This document shows, in pieces, positions 35,143-43,917 of a DNA stretch of 64,000 bases; position 1 is the first letter of the stretch; every line of letters starts with the position of its first letter. Position numbers and translations under genes: made by a program. The stretch comes from Desulfuromonadales bacterium (GTDB lineage Bacteria; Desulfobacterota; Desulfuromonadia; Geobacterales; Pseudopelobacteraceae): positions 20,084-84,083 of the forward strand of contig JAENWA010000063.1 of NCBI GenBank assembly GCA_016650295.1. Direction: 5' to 3'. The notes under the pieces are model-generated. The model had not been told where the DNA came from. It was given only the letters and a program-made list of their open reading frames with translations, and did not search any database.

Positions 35143-35717
35143 ATGTTCAGAAAAATTGTATCTGTAATTGCGCTGTTGTGCCTGTCTGCCGGAATCGCCT
35201 GCGCCGAAGGCAGGAAGAACCCGGTGGTGGAGATGGAAACCAGTCTGGGAAATATCAAGATCGAACTGTTCGAGAAGGAAGCGCCGGTCAGCGTCAAGAA
35301 CTTACTGGAATACGTCAAAAGCGGTTATTATGCGGGAACGGTCTTTCATCGGGTCATCCCGGTTTCATGGCCCAGGGGGGCGGCTTGACCGCCAGCCTGC
35401 AGCCCAAGCCCGGAAATCTTCCTGCGATCAAGAATGAAGCCGACAACGGCCTCAAGAATGATCGCGGTACGGTTGCCATGGCCCGTACCGGCGATCCGAA
35501 CAGCGCCACATCGCAGTTCTTTGTCAATGTCGTCAACAACGCAATGCTCAACCGTCCCAATCCGGACGGATTCGGCTATGCTGTTTTCGGCAAGGTTGTC
35601 GGGGGAATGGATGTGGTGGACAAGATCGTAAATACACCACAGTCGAAAAAAAATTCGGTATTTCAGAATGTTCCGTCTGAAACAGTGGTTATCAAGTCGG
35701 TTAAACTGCTGAAATAA
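35143..35717 (+). pseudogene. Periplasmic cyclophilin-type peptidylprolyl isomerase with a one-base frameshift
   Basis: The N-terminal part (35143 on) reads a signal peptide, then [20 protein letters not shown] and GTVFHRVIP. After codon CCG near 35362 one base is missing: the family sequence GFMAQGGG continues in the next frame, through [14 protein letters not shown] and [14 protein letters not shown] to the stop at 35717. The unshifted frame ends early at 35388. Either the gene is broken or this is a sequencing error at a GG(G) run. The active-site parts are otherwise intact. Confidence 0.88.
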
Positions 35718-35735
35718 GAGTTATAGGGGGGTGGC

Positions 35736-36047
35736 ATGGGGGCAACCGAAAAACTGGTTCTCTGGACGCATGAGCAGAAATGTTGGAAGGCGGTGGACTC
35801 GCTGGCAAAAAACGGCTTTGGCGCCATGTACTGCGCCACTCCGCAGGATGCCGTTGTCCGTGTTAAAAATTGGGCCACGCCCCCCAATGCCCGTCGTCTG
35901 AACTTCAAAACACCCTGTGCCGTCACCGGCTTTTGCAGCGACTGCAATTCACCCGACCGCCTCTGCCGGGTAACGACCATCATAGACCGCCAGCCGCGCA
36001 TGACGGATATGCGGGTGCTGGTGGTCAATGCCGATCTCGGCTTCTGA
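35736..36047 (+). CDS. LUD-domain protein with an internal deletion
   Basis: The 103 residues join the N-terminal end of a LutC/YkgG-type LUD protein (KCWKAVDSLAKNGFGAMY) to its C-terminal end (NARRLNFKTPCAVTGFCSDC and NSPDRLCRVTTII). The middle of about 100 residues, including the usual glycine-rich SxT/GGS segment, is missing, with the join near ATPQDA/VVRVKN. The frame is intact, so a shortened protein may be made, but it is probably non-functional. Normal LUD proteins are about 200 residues. Confidence 0.75.
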   Translation: MGATEKLVLWTHEQKCWKAVDSLAKNGFGAMYCATPQDAVVRVKNWATPPNARRLNFKTPCAVTGFCSDCNSPDRLCRVTTIIDRQPRMTDMRVLVVNADLGF

Positions 36048-36053
36048 CCGGGT

Positions 36054-36779
36054 ATGCTGAAAGCCTTTCTGGCAGCGGCCCTGGATGTTGTTTTTCCCCC
36101 GCTCTGCCATGTCTGCCGCGCATGTATCCCGGATGCCGGTGAACTTCATATCTGTCCCGCCTGCCTGGAGCGGATGCCGCCGATCAGGGCACCTCTGTGC
36201 GTGATCTGCGGCATTCCGTTCATCGGCGCCGGTGATAGCCACACCTGCGGCAGCTGCTGCACAACCCATCCCCGCTTTGACTCGGCGCGGGCGGCCCTTG
36301 GCTATGAGGGGGCCGCCCGTGATCTGATCCACGCCTTCAAGTACCGCAACAAGACCCATCTGCGCCGGCCCTTGGGACTCCTGATGATTCGGGGGCTTTC
36401 GGAATTCATTCTCGCCGGACGCCACGATCTGATCATGCCGGTCCCGCTGCACCGCAAAAAACTGTCCAGCCGCGGTTTCAATCAGGCGCTTCTGCTGAGC
36501 GAAATACTTTCCCACCAGCTTCAGATCGCTCTGGATCGTCATAATCTGCGTCGTATCCGCTGGACGGAACCGCAGGTGAACCTGGCGGCAGCGGATCGGA
36601 AAGCGAATGTCAAAGGCGCCTTTGCGATCCATGAACCGGCCCTGGTGCGAGGTCACCGGGTCTTGCTGGTGGACGATGTCCTCACGACCGGCAGCACGGT
36701 GGAGGAGTGTGCCGGGACAGTTAAAGGTGCCGGCGCAGCCGGTGTGACGGTCATCACCGTTGCCAGGGCGCTTGTTTAA
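36054..36779 (+). CDS. comF: ComF-family phosphoribosyltransferase
   Basis: The 241-residue protein has N-terminal zinc knuckles (CHVCRAC, CPAC, CVICG, CGSCC) and a PRTase domain with the PRPP loop VLLVDDVLTTGSTVEE. ComF proteins act in DNA uptake or recombination-linked metabolism, but the exact reaction is unclear. It follows the LUD remnant by 7 bases. Confidence 0.92.
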   Translation: MLKAFLAAALDVVFPPLCHVCRACIPDAGELHICPACLERMPPIRAPLCVICGIPFIGAGDSHTCGSCCTTHPRFDSARAALGYEGAARDLIHAFKYRNKTHLRRPLGLLMIRGLSEFILAGRHDLIMPVPLHRKKLSSRGFNQALLLSEILSHQLQIALDRHNLRRIRWTEPQVNLAAADRKANVKGAFAIHEPALVRGHRVLLVDDVLTTGSTVEECAGTVKGAGAAGVTVITVARALV

Positions 36780-36901
36780 TAAATCTCGCCAGTTTCTGCT
36801 TTCTTGTGTGGAACTGTCGTGCTCCAACCTGTTTTTTGTTGACAGTACCGGTGTGATACAGTAATCATCCTGATGAGCATAAATGATGTACCGGAGGCAA
36901 C

Positions 36902-37378
36902 ATGCGTCTCTCGACAAAAAGCCGTTACGGGCTGAGAGCCCTGTTTGACATCGCCTATAACTGCGGTGACAAACCGGCACAGATTCAGGATATTTCACGT
37001 CGGCAACAGATTTCCCCCCGCTATCTGGAACAGATCTTCCAGAACCTCAAACGTGCCGGCATCCTCAAGAGCAAGCGTGGCCCCCAGGGAGGCTACTGTC
37101 TGGCGAAAAAAGCCGATGAAATCACGGTGCTGGAGGTTCTCAACGCAACCGAACAGGATGTGCTGCTGGTTGACTGTGCCGGTGCATCGGGAAAAGTACG
37201 CAAGCGTAAGACGGAGTGTCCGTTTGAAGGGAACTGCGTTACCCAGTCGGTCTGGGAAGAGGCCAGTACGATGCTGAACACGCTGTTCGGAGGCATGACG
37301 CTCCAGACTCTCTGTCAGCGTGGGCATGATTTGGGAATCAAGAAGGAGATGGACCCCCGGATCATGTACTATATCTAA
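36902..37378 (+). CDS. Rrf2/IscR-family transcriptional regulator
   Basis: The 158-residue protein has the Rrf2 winged helix (MRLSTKSRYGLRALFDIA; YLEQIFQNLKRAGILKSKRG; GGYCLAK). Three Cys (VDCAGA and ECPFEGNC) are spaced as Fe-S ligands of IscR-type sensors. There is no iscS next door, so the regulon is unknown. Confidence 0.9.
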   Translation: MRLSTKSRYGLRALFDIAYNCGDKPAQIQDISRRQQISPRYLEQIFQNLKRAGILKSKRGPQGGYCLAKKADEITVLEVLNATEQDVLLVDCAGASGKVRKRKTECPFEGNCVTQSVWEEASTMLNTLFGGMTLQTLCQRGHDLGIKKEMDPRIMYYI

Positions 37379-37404
37379 ATTGTTTCTGTAAATACCTGCC
37401 ACTG

Positions 37405-37435
37405 AATTCGGCGCCCATCGTGGCGCCTTATTTAT
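37405..37435 (+). terminator. Terminator after the Rrf2 gene
   Basis: GGCGCC (37410-37415) and GGCGCC (37422-37427) pair around CATCGT, followed by TTATTTATTT. Confidence 0.65.
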
Positions 37436-37477
37436 TTGTCAGCTGAGTTTGAGCCGTCTTTCAGAACATTTCAAACA

Positions 37478-37512
37478 CAAAAAATGGCCGCCCTCGGAAC
37501 GAGAGCAGCCAC
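37478..37512 (-). terminator. Terminator after argA
   Basis: On the minus strand GGCTGCTCTCG pairs with CGAGGGCGGCC, followed by ATTTTTT. Confidence 0.75.
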
Positions 37513-37567
37513 ATTGATTGCTTTGTATGCTGGACGAAAATCCTGTAACCAGTTTCGGCCCTTGCCG

Positions 37568-38017
37568 TTACAGGTCAAGTATCATGGCATTTTCATCGCA
37601 ATCCGGGAATTTCGCACACTTGATGCAGTCGCCCCAGACCTTGTGCGGCAGCTCCGATTTGTCAACCAGGAGGAAGCCGTGCTTGCCGAAGAAATCTGGC
37701 TTGTAGGTCAGGCAGAAGATGCGCCTGAGGCCGATCTGGCGGGCTTCGGCGATACAGGCCTGCACCAGTTGGCTGCCGATCCCCTTGCGGCCGGCATCCT
37801 CGACCACGGCAACGGAACGCACCTCGGCCAGGTCATCCCAGACGATATGCAGTGCTGCGGCTCCCAGAAGCTTCCCGTCTTCCTCGAACACAAAAAAATC
37901 ACGCAGGGATTCGTATATCTCCGAAAGCGAGCGGGAGAGCATGTCGCCCCGGTTGGCAAACGTCAGCAAAAGTTTCTGGATCTCCTTGACATCACCGATC
38001 TGTGCCTTGCGGATCAT
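37568..38017 (-). CDS. argA: Short-form N-acetylglutamate synthase ArgA
   Basis: The 149-residue GNAT acetyltransferase has the acetyl-CoA loop RKGIGSQLV, a C-terminal FFGKHGFLLVDKSELPHKVW and the Cys pair CIKCAKFPDC, typical of the small ArgA used in this lineage. It makes N-acetylglutamate for arginine synthesis. No arg genes are next to it. Confidence 0.85.
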   Translation of the reverse strand: MIRKAQIGDVKEIQKLLLTFANRGDMLSRSLSEIYESLRDFFVFEEDGKLLGAAALHIVWDDLAEVRSVAVVEDAGRKGIGSQLVQACIAEARQIGLRRIFCLTYKPDFFGKHGFLLVDKSELPHKVWGDCIKCAKFPDCDENAMILDL

Positions 38018-38049
38018 GGTTGTTCCTTCCTCGCCCTGCCAAGCAGGAT

Positions 38050-38108
38050 AAGTGCGTTAACGAAATAATTTCTGCACGAAACCGCAGGAACTGTTTCTAA
38101 CTTACTAA
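38050..38108. repeat. Hairpin element at the 3' end of ybaK
   Basis: CGAAATAATTTCTGC and CGCAG flank a short loop, then TTTCTAACTTACTAA runs into the ybaK stop. A close copy is at 51397-51450, at the end of the hyp operon. It may be a shared terminator. Confidence 0.6.
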
Positions 38109-38588
38109 TATTCCGACCGAAACCTGGACCGGCTTCAGCACCCGGATCAGCTCACCCGGCGTCATGCTGACCAGGTAGCCCCGTTTGCCGCCATTGATGT
38201 AAATTCTTTCAAGCGTAGAAATACCTTCTTCCATGTAGACCGGCATCTGTCGTCGTGTTCCGAAGGGTGACGTGCCGCCGACCTGATAACCGCTGTGCCG
38301 CTGGGCAGTATCCGGTGAACAGGGGCTGACCTGCTTGACACCCATGATCCGCGCCAGCTCTTTGGTTGAAACCTGCATATCGCCATGCATCAGGACGACC
38401 AGCGGGTTTTTGCGCTCATCCTCCATCACCAGGGTCTTGATCACGCAGTGCTCGTCAACACCCAGCTCGCGGGCCGAGACGGCTGTTCCGCCTTTCTCTT
38501 CGTAGCTGTAGGGGTGATCGCCGAAGTCAACTTTTTCTGCCCGCAACAGGCGAACCGCAGGCGTGACGGGTGTTTTTTCCCTGCCCAT
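38097..38588 (-). CDS. ybaK: Cys-tRNA(Pro)/Cys deacylase YbaK
   Basis: The 163-residue protein has the YbaK fold: KTLVMEDERKNPLVVLMHGD, the catalytic-type Lys in STKELARIMG and GYQVGGTSPFGTRRQMP. It hydrolyses Cys mis-attached to tRNA(Pro). It follows hypE with no gap, so both share one mRNA. Confidence 0.93.
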   Translation of the reverse strand: MGREKTPVTPAVRLLRAEKVDFGDHPYSYEEKGGTAVSARELGVDEHCVIKTLVMEDERKNPLVVLMHGDMQVSTKELARIMGVKQVSPCSPDTAQRHSGYQVGGTSPFGTRRQMPVYMEEGISTLERIYINGGKRGYLVSMTPGELIRVLKPVQVSVGILVS

Positions 38589-39602
38589 CTAGCAGATCCT
38601 CGGCAGCTGTTCCCCGGCCAGCATCTCCACCGCCCGCAGGCCGCCAACGCTGGTTCGCATGCGCACCCGGCCGGCGTCGCCCTCGGATACGAAGCCGATA
38701 ATGGCGGCTTTGGCCCCCAGGGGATGCTGCCTGATACGGGCAAGTACCCGTTCGGCCGCTTCCGGCGCCACGAAGGCCAGCAGTTTGCCTTCGTTGGCCA
38801 CGAAGAGTGGGTCGAGCCCGAGGATGGAGCAGACGCCGCGCACCGGCAGGCTGACCGGCAGTGCCTTCTCGTCCAGGGTGATTGATACGGCTGACTGCTG
38901 GGCGATCTCCTTGATGGTGGTGGCGACACCGCCGCGGGTCGGGTCACGCAGGACATGCAGGTCGTTACCGGCCTCGGCCAGTATCTCGGATACAAGCCCG
39001 TTCAGGGCGGCCGAATCGCTCTGCAGGCTCGCATCGACAGTCAGCCCTTCGCGGGCGGCCATGACGGCGATGCCGTGGTCGCCGACCGTGCCGTTGATGA
39101 TGACGGCATCCCCCGGTCGGGCATTGGCGCCGTGGATGGTGATGTTGTGTTCAATAACACCGATGCCCGAGGTGGTGATGAAGATCTTGTCGGCCTTGCC
39201 GCGGGGGACGACCTTGGTATCGCCGGTGACTATCCGTACACCTGCCTCGTCGGCGGCCTGCCGCATGTCGATGAGAATGCGCTCCAGATCGCCCCTGCTG
39301 AAGCCCTCCTCCATGATCAGGGCGACACTGAGCCAGAGCGGCCGGGCCCCCATCATGGACAGGTCATTGACCGTGCCGTGTACCGCCAGTCGGCCGATGG
39401 TCCCGCCCGGGAAAAAGAGCGGATCAACCACGAAAGAGTCGGTGGTGTAGGCCAGGCGACCGGAGACCGGCTCCAGCAGGGCCGCATCATTCTGGGTAGC
39501 CGGAGTTTCACCGCTCAGGGTGGGTATGATCAGCTCGTCCAGCAGTTGGTGGGAAAGGCGTCCGCCGCTGCCGTGGCCGAGGAGAATGAGGTCGTTGTTC
39601 AC
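38589..39602 (-). CDS. hypE: Hydrogenase maturation protein HypE
   Basis: HypE dehydrates the C-terminal thiocarboxamide to the cyanide ligand of NiFe hydrogenases. The 337-residue protein has LGHGSGGRLSHQL at the N-terminus, GDTKVVPRGKADKIF, and the essential C-terminal PRIC. It works with HypF, C and D, whose genes are about 13 kb away. Confidence 0.97.
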   Translation of the reverse strand: MNNDLILLGHGSGGRLSHQLLDELIIPTLSGETPATQNDAALLEPVSGRLAYTTDSFVVDPLFFPGGTIGRLAVHGTVNDLSMMGARPLWLSVALIMEEGFSRGDLERILIDMRQAADEAGVRIVTGDTKVVPRGKADKIFITTSGIGVIEHNITIHGANARPGDAVIINGTVGDHGIAVMAAREGLTVDASLQSDSAALNGLVSEILAEAGNDLHVLRDPTRGGVATTIKEIAQQSAVSITLDEKALPVSLPVRGVCSILGLDPLFVANEGKLLAFVAPEAAERVLARIRQHPLGAKAAIIGFVSEGDAGRVRMRTSVGGLRAVEMLAGEQLPRIC

Positions 39603-39765
39603 GTGCTGTTACTTCCTCTGATAGATAGAATGGGCCAAACAGTACCACGAATCGACAACCATGTCACGTGCTCTGCGACCGTTTTTTTGTTCACATTACG
39701 AAGCGGTTCGTGGTATGACTCACTACTTGGTTTTAAACAAAATTGAAGCTGTTGCGGAGGAATAG

Positions 39766-41100
39766 ATGACTGAATACAGGGCGATGCAGGAATTGCCGGA
39801 GATCGCGGGATACAAGGCCGGAGATGTACTGGTTCTGGCAGGAGAGCTCTTCGGGCGTGGTTATGCCAATGGTCTGGTGGACGAGGCCAAGCGGATCGGC
39901 ATGACCGTTATCGGTACGACAGTCGGCCGGCGTGATTCGGATGGTACCCTGCGCCCCTTGAACAGTGATGAACTGGCCGAAAGCGAGGCCCTGCTGGGTG
40001 GAAAGATCATCAACGTGCCGCTGGAGGCCGGATTTGACATGGAAGCCGTGGCAGGACAGCCATCTGTTGCCGAACAGCTTAAAAAGGCTCGGCCGGATGA
40101 CTGGAATACTATCAGCTTTGCCGAAGGGTTCATCGAGCAGGCCCGCTCTGCCGGGACAGCGCGTTTTCGTGCGGCCGTGGCGGGGGTGGCACAGGAACTG
40201 GAAACGCTGATCCCGACAGGTGCCAATGTCCTGTTTGCCCACACCATGGCCGGGGGCATCCCCCGTGCGCGGGTTTTTATGCCGCTTCTCAACCGTATAT
40301 TCAAGGGAACCGGAGACAAGTACCTGTCGTCAGGCGCATTCTGGGACAGCCGACTCGGCAGGTTGTGTGAAGTCAGCTTCAACGAGGTTACCGCCGATAC
40401 GTTCCACTATCTGCTGGAGGAGACCGCCGCTCTGCGCGGTAAGATCTCCGCGGCGGCCGGCCGGGTTTGCTACAGCGCCTACGGCTATCATGGCACCGAG
40501 GTTCTGGTGAACGGCGAATATCAATGGCAGTCCTATACACCCTATGTTCAGGGGCTGGCCAAGATGCGCCTGGAGGATATCGCGCTCGAAGCATCCAGAC
40601 AGGGTATCACCGCCACGGTATTCAACTGCCCCGAGATCCAGACCAATTCCAGCGCCCTTTTTCTGGGAGTCGAGATCTCGCTCTATCCGCTGCTGACCGC
40701 CATTCAGCGGGAGGCCGGTGCTGCGGCCGCCGCTCCGGTTTTCGCGCGCTGCCAGGCGATGCTTAAGGAGGGTGAGACGGTTGATAATCTTCTGGCCCGG
40801 ACCAACGACTATCTGGCATCACCGGTTCTGGCCTCGATAGTCGAGTATGACAGCTGGCCGCAACACAATACCCTGGAACAGGCCGAACTGATGCTGGCCG
40901 CTTCCGCCGGGTTGATGGGCATGCACGCCGACCAGAAGCAGCTTGTCTGCGCCGAGCTGTCCCGGATCGTATTCCTGTCCACCGGGCGTTTGATTGTCCA
41001 TGCATCGTGGAGTCCGGCTGCCCCGGTTGTGTGGCTTAATCACAGTATTATCGCCCGCCTGGTGGCTGAAGAACGCGGCCGGGACATACTTGACGCTTGA
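39766..41100 (+). CDS. FabMG-family enoyl-ACP reductase-like protein
   Basis: The 444-residue protein has an SDR-like N-terminus (VLVLAGELFGRGYANGLVDEA), an arginine-rich second strand end (GTTVGRR), a likely active-site Tyr/Lys pair in YVQGLAKMRLEDIALEAS and FNCPEIQTNSSA. This fits the FabMG enoyl-ACP reductase group recalled from deltaproteobacterial annotation, but I am not certain. SD GGAGG precedes ATG. It is monocistronic. Confidence 0.6.
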   Translation: MTEYRAMQELPEIAGYKAGDVLVLAGELFGRGYANGLVDEAKRIGMTVIGTTVGRRDSDGTLRPLNSDELAESEALLGGKIINVPLEAGFDMEAVAGQPSVAEQLKKARPDDWNTISFAEGFIEQARSAGTARFRAAVAGVAQELETLIPTGANVLFAHTMAGGIPRARVFMPLLNRIFKGTGDKYLSSGAFWDSRLGRLCEVSFNEVTADTFHYLLEETAALRGKISAAAGRVCYSAYGYHGTEVLVNGEYQWQSYTPYVQGLAKMRLEDIALEASRQGITATVFNCPEIQTNSSALFLGVEISLYPLLTAIQREAGAAAAAPVFARCQAMLKEGETVDNLLARTNDYLASPVLASIVEYDSWPQHNTLEQAELMLAASAGLMGMHADQKQLVCAELSRIVFLSTGRLIVHASWSPAAPVVWLNHSIIARLVAEERGRDILDA

Positions 41101-41136
41101 TCTATTTTATCTGACAAAGGCTGTGTGAGGACAACC

Positions 41137-41874
41137 ATGAAACATTATCTTAAAGCTGCTTTTTGTGCAGTTATGACCGCTGTTCTGCTTCAGGGATGCG
41201 CCGCCGTAAAGCCTAACGGACCATCGGACGAGATGTTCAAGCAAGGAGAAGCGTCTTTCAAGAAAGGCGACTACGAAGACGCCATCGCCTATTGGAAAAA
41301 AGTCAAGGAAAGCTACCAGTCCCCCGAACTGACTACCCGGGCCGAGATTGGCATTGCCGATGCCTATTTCCTCAACAAGGATTTCATTGAGGCGGCGGTC
41401 GCCTATGAGGATTTCCGCAAGCTGCATCCCAATCATGAACGGGCCGGTTTTGCCCTGTATCGCCAGGCATTGAGTCATTTTAACCAGATCAGCGGGATCG
41501 ACACCGACCAGACGCCGGTCAAGAACGCCATGATCACGTTTCAGTCATATCTCCGGCAGTATCCCGGCGGAGAATATACCGCCGAGGTGAACGAAAAGAT
41601 TCGAGACTGCCGTGACAAGCAGTTCCAGTACGAAATCTATGTGGGAAGGTTTTATCAGAGAACCGGTAAAGACACTGCCGCCATAGCCCGTTTTGAGGAA
41701 GCACTCAAAACATTCAAAGAGCTGCCGCGCTGTGGCGAAGCGCTGTATTATCTGGGGCGAACCTACCAGGATGCCAAACAACCGGCCAAGGCTCGTGAAA
41801 CATTTGAGCGGCTTGTGAAGGAATATCCCGGCAGCACCTTTGTCTCCCTGGCCAATAAGGAAACAGGGAAATAA
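41137..41874 (+). CDS. bamD: Outer membrane assembly lipoprotein BamD
   Basis: ATG at 41137 begins a lipoprotein signal with lipobox LQGC. The 245-residue protein consists of TPR units (MFKQGEASFKKGDYEDAI; ALYYLGRTYQDAKQPAKA). BamD is part of the beta-barrel assembly complex of the outer membrane. An in-frame ATG lies 12 bases upstream. It is followed closely by plsY. Confidence 0.88.
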   Translation: MKHYLKAAFCAVMTAVLLQGCAAVKPNGPSDEMFKQGEASFKKGDYEDAIAYWKKVKESYQSPELTTRAEIGIADAYFLNKDFIEAAVAYEDFRKLHPNHERAGFALYRQALSHFNQISGIDTDQTPVKNAMITFQSYLRQYPGGEYTAEVNEKIRDCRDKQFQYEIYVGRFYQRTGKDTAAIARFEEALKTFKELPRCGEALYYLGRTYQDAKQPAKARETFERLVKEYPGSTFVSLANKETGK

Positions 41875-41887
41875 CCGACAGGGTCGT

Positions 41888-42496
41888 ATGAGCGGACAGA
41901 TGGCACATGACCAGATACTTCTTGCTCTGCTGATTGCGGCATCCTACCTGCTGGGTTCGATTCCGACCGGACTGCTGCTGGGCAAAATCTATGGCGTTGA
42001 TGTACGCAAGGAGGGGAGCGGAAATATTGGCGCTACCAACCTGTACCGTACTGTCGGCCGCAAGGTGGGCGTCATAACCCTGCTGGGGGACTGCCTGAAA
42101 GGGTTGCTTCCGGTTCTGGCGGTAAAGTTGTCGTCGCTGCCGCCGGACTATGCCGCCTGGGTAGGGTTGGCAGCGTTCTGCGGGCATGTGTTTTCGGTGT
42201 TCCTGAAGTTTAGGGGGGGCAAAGGGGTAGCCACGGCATTGGGAGTGTTCCTGGCGCTTTCTCCGCTGGCAGTTGGCATAGCTGTGGTTGTGTTTCTTCT
42301 GTTGATGCTGATCTGGCGCTATGTGTCGCTCGGTTCGGTTGCTGCCGCCGCGGCAATGCCGGTCGCTGTCTGGGCGCTGGGGAGCGGGCGGGTGCTGGGT
42401 GTGGTGACAATGATTATCGCGATAATCGTCATCGTCCGGCACATCGAGAATATCAAGCGACTGGCGGCCGGGACGGAGAACAGGTTTAAGGCGTAA
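41888..42496 (+). CDS. plsY: Glycerol-3-phosphate acyltransferase PlsY
   Basis: This membrane enzyme uses acyl-phosphate to make lysophosphatidate. The 202-residue protein has about five helices and the three motifs: GSIPTGLLLGK, GSGNIGATNLYRTVG and GHVFSVFLKFRGGKGVAT. ATG at 41888 was chosen; a Met four codons on is also possible. Confidence 0.95.
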   Translation: MSGQMAHDQILLALLIAASYLLGSIPTGLLLGKIYGVDVRKEGSGNIGATNLYRTVGRKVGVITLLGDCLKGLLPVLAVKLSSLPPDYAAWVGLAAFCGHVFSVFLKFRGGKGVATALGVFLALSPLAVGIAVVVFLLLMLIWRYVSLGSVAAAAAMPVAVWALGSGRVLGVVTMIIAIIVIVRHIENIKRLAAGTENRFKA

Positions 42497-42551
42497 TATA
42501 TCGATGCATTTATTATGTTTTCCGTACTATTGCGAGAAACCCTCATTTCAT

Positions 42552-42590
42552 AAAACCTGCCAGGCACAAGAAACCCGGCAGGTTTTTTTA
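42552..42590 (+). terminator. Terminator after plsY
   Basis: AAACCTGCC and GGCAGGTTT form the stem, followed by a run of T. Confidence 0.85.
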
Positions 42591-42822
42591 CTGATGGATT
42601 TGCTGTAAACAGGACAATCTGAATCCTTGATCGTTAAACGTTATTTTGGATGAAACCTTGACTTTAACGTTAGCTAAGCGTAACAAATTGATCGTTGAAG
42701 TGGAATAAGTCTGAAAGATTAAGATACTATCGCAAAGTTAGAGGTTATGTCAGAGTGATGGAATGGGATGTTATTCCATTACTGTTTAGGAGAGTGGCCT
42801 GTTCTGAATGCAGGGAGGAACT

Positions 42823-42969
42823 ATGGAATACAGAATTGAAACGGAGCTGGAAGAAGATGGCCGCTGGATTGCTGAAATTACTGGTTTACCGGGAGTAATG
42901 GCCTACGGTGTCTCTGAAGAAGATGCCATGACTCGTGCAGAAACGATGGCGTTGCGTGTAATAGCCTAG
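42823..42969 (+). pseudogene. Truncated HicB-like antitoxin
   Basis: ATG at 42823 with GGGAGG upstream gives 48 residues: EEDGRWIAEITGLPGVMAYG and MALRVIA, matching the N-terminal half of short HicB antitoxins. The normal continuation after ALRVIA is missing because the sequence runs into a Phd-type fragment in another frame. A short product may still be made. Confidence 0.65.
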
Positions 42970-43172
42970 TTATTGAAAAACGAGGGCGCACGGTGGCGCT
43001 CATTATTCCATTTCCTGATCCCGGCGCTAATCCCTCGCTCTTTTCAGCGCCTTCTCTGGCCTCACTGGACGCGCTTCCTTCTCGTAGCGATAAATTTATC
43101 GGCATTGTCAAAGAAGCTGACCTTGATTATCGCAGCAGTCGCAGTGAATACTTATTGGCGAAATACTCTTGA
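42963..43172 (+). pseudogene. Fragment of a Phd/YefM-type antitoxin
   Basis: Codons from 42963 read SLVIEKRGRTVALIIPFPDP, then LDALPSRSDKFIG and LDYRSSRSEYLLAKYS to TGA at 43172. This is the C-terminal part of a Phd-like antitoxin; its N-terminal DNA-binding part is absent, replaced by the HicB fragment. No matching toxin gene follows. Confidence 0.65.
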
Positions 43173-43308
43173 AAATCCTCGTCAAGCTAAACCGCAGTTG
43201 CGTTGCTTGCAGTCTGAATCAACGTGCCGGAGAAACCGAATTTTCGTTTTTTCCTTGTTTCACCATGCTTATCTTGACGCCTGAGCCAAAATCTGGCACC
43301 ATGCATTC

Positions 43309-43563
43309 ATGAAGCGCAAGCATCGTAAAACTCTTGAGCATATCTACTTGCATCCACCCAGCGCAAACGTGAAGTGGAACGACATAGAAGGGCTGTTCAA
43401 GGAGTTGGGCGCGGAGATTACGGAACGGGAAGGTTCTCGCATCGGCGTGCGGCTGTTTGGTGAACGAAGGGTGTTTCACCGTCCGCATCCGTCTCCGGAT
43501 ACGGACAAGGGGGCCATTGCGAGTATTCGCAAATGGCTTGAAGAAAATGGGGTGAGACCATGA
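43309..43563 (+). CDS. hicA: HicA toxin
   Basis: The 84-residue protein has the HicA fold: KTLEHIYLHPPSANVKWND, GSRIGVRLFGERRVFHRPHP and the catalytic-type His, and AIASIRKWLEENG. It is followed by hicB with an ATGA overlap, the usual order. Confidence 0.9.
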   Translation: MKRKHRKTLEHIYLHPPSANVKWNDIEGLFKELGAEITEREGSRIGVRLFGERRVFHRPHPSPDTDKGAIASIRKWLEENGVRP

Positions 43564-43904
43564 TGAACGTGATGGAGATCAATGGAGTAAGAGCAGTGAT
43601 TGCTTTTGATCCGGACATTAATATGTTTCGGGGTGAGTTCGTAGGCCTGAATGGTGGCGCCGATTTTTATGCCACTGATATTGAAGGGCTTCACCGTGAA
43701 GGCGAAGCGTCGTTGAAGGTGTTTTTTGAAATGTGTACCGAGGAAGGTGTTTCGCCCTATAAAAAGGTTTCCGGCAGATTCAATCTTCGTCTTCCGCAGG
43801 ATCTTCACGACAAGGCCCTGACATTAGCAAAAGCATCAGGCAAGAGCGTAAATGCCTGGATTGCCGATGTCATCAGCCAGGCTGATGAGGTTACAGCACA
43901 TTAG
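43560..43904 (+). CDS. hicB: HicB antitoxin with ribbon-helix-helix domain
   Basis: The 114-residue protein has the partial RNase H fold (AVIAFDPDINMFRGEFVGL; DIEGLHREGEASL) and a C-terminal Arc-like DNA-binding part (FNLRLPQDLHDKALTLAK; SVNAWIADVI). It neutralises HicA and should repress the module. Confidence 0.92.
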   Translation: MMNVMEINGVRAVIAFDPDINMFRGEFVGLNGGADFYATDIEGLHREGEASLKVFFEMCTEEGVSPYKKVSGRFNLRLPQDLHDKALTLAKASGKSVNAWIADVISQADEVTAH

Positions 43905-43917
43905 TTATCCGTGGGGA

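Noticed and set aside
42695..42898. 67-codon frame overlapping the truncated HicB
   Set aside because: It is in a different frame from the clear HicB sequence and has no SD.
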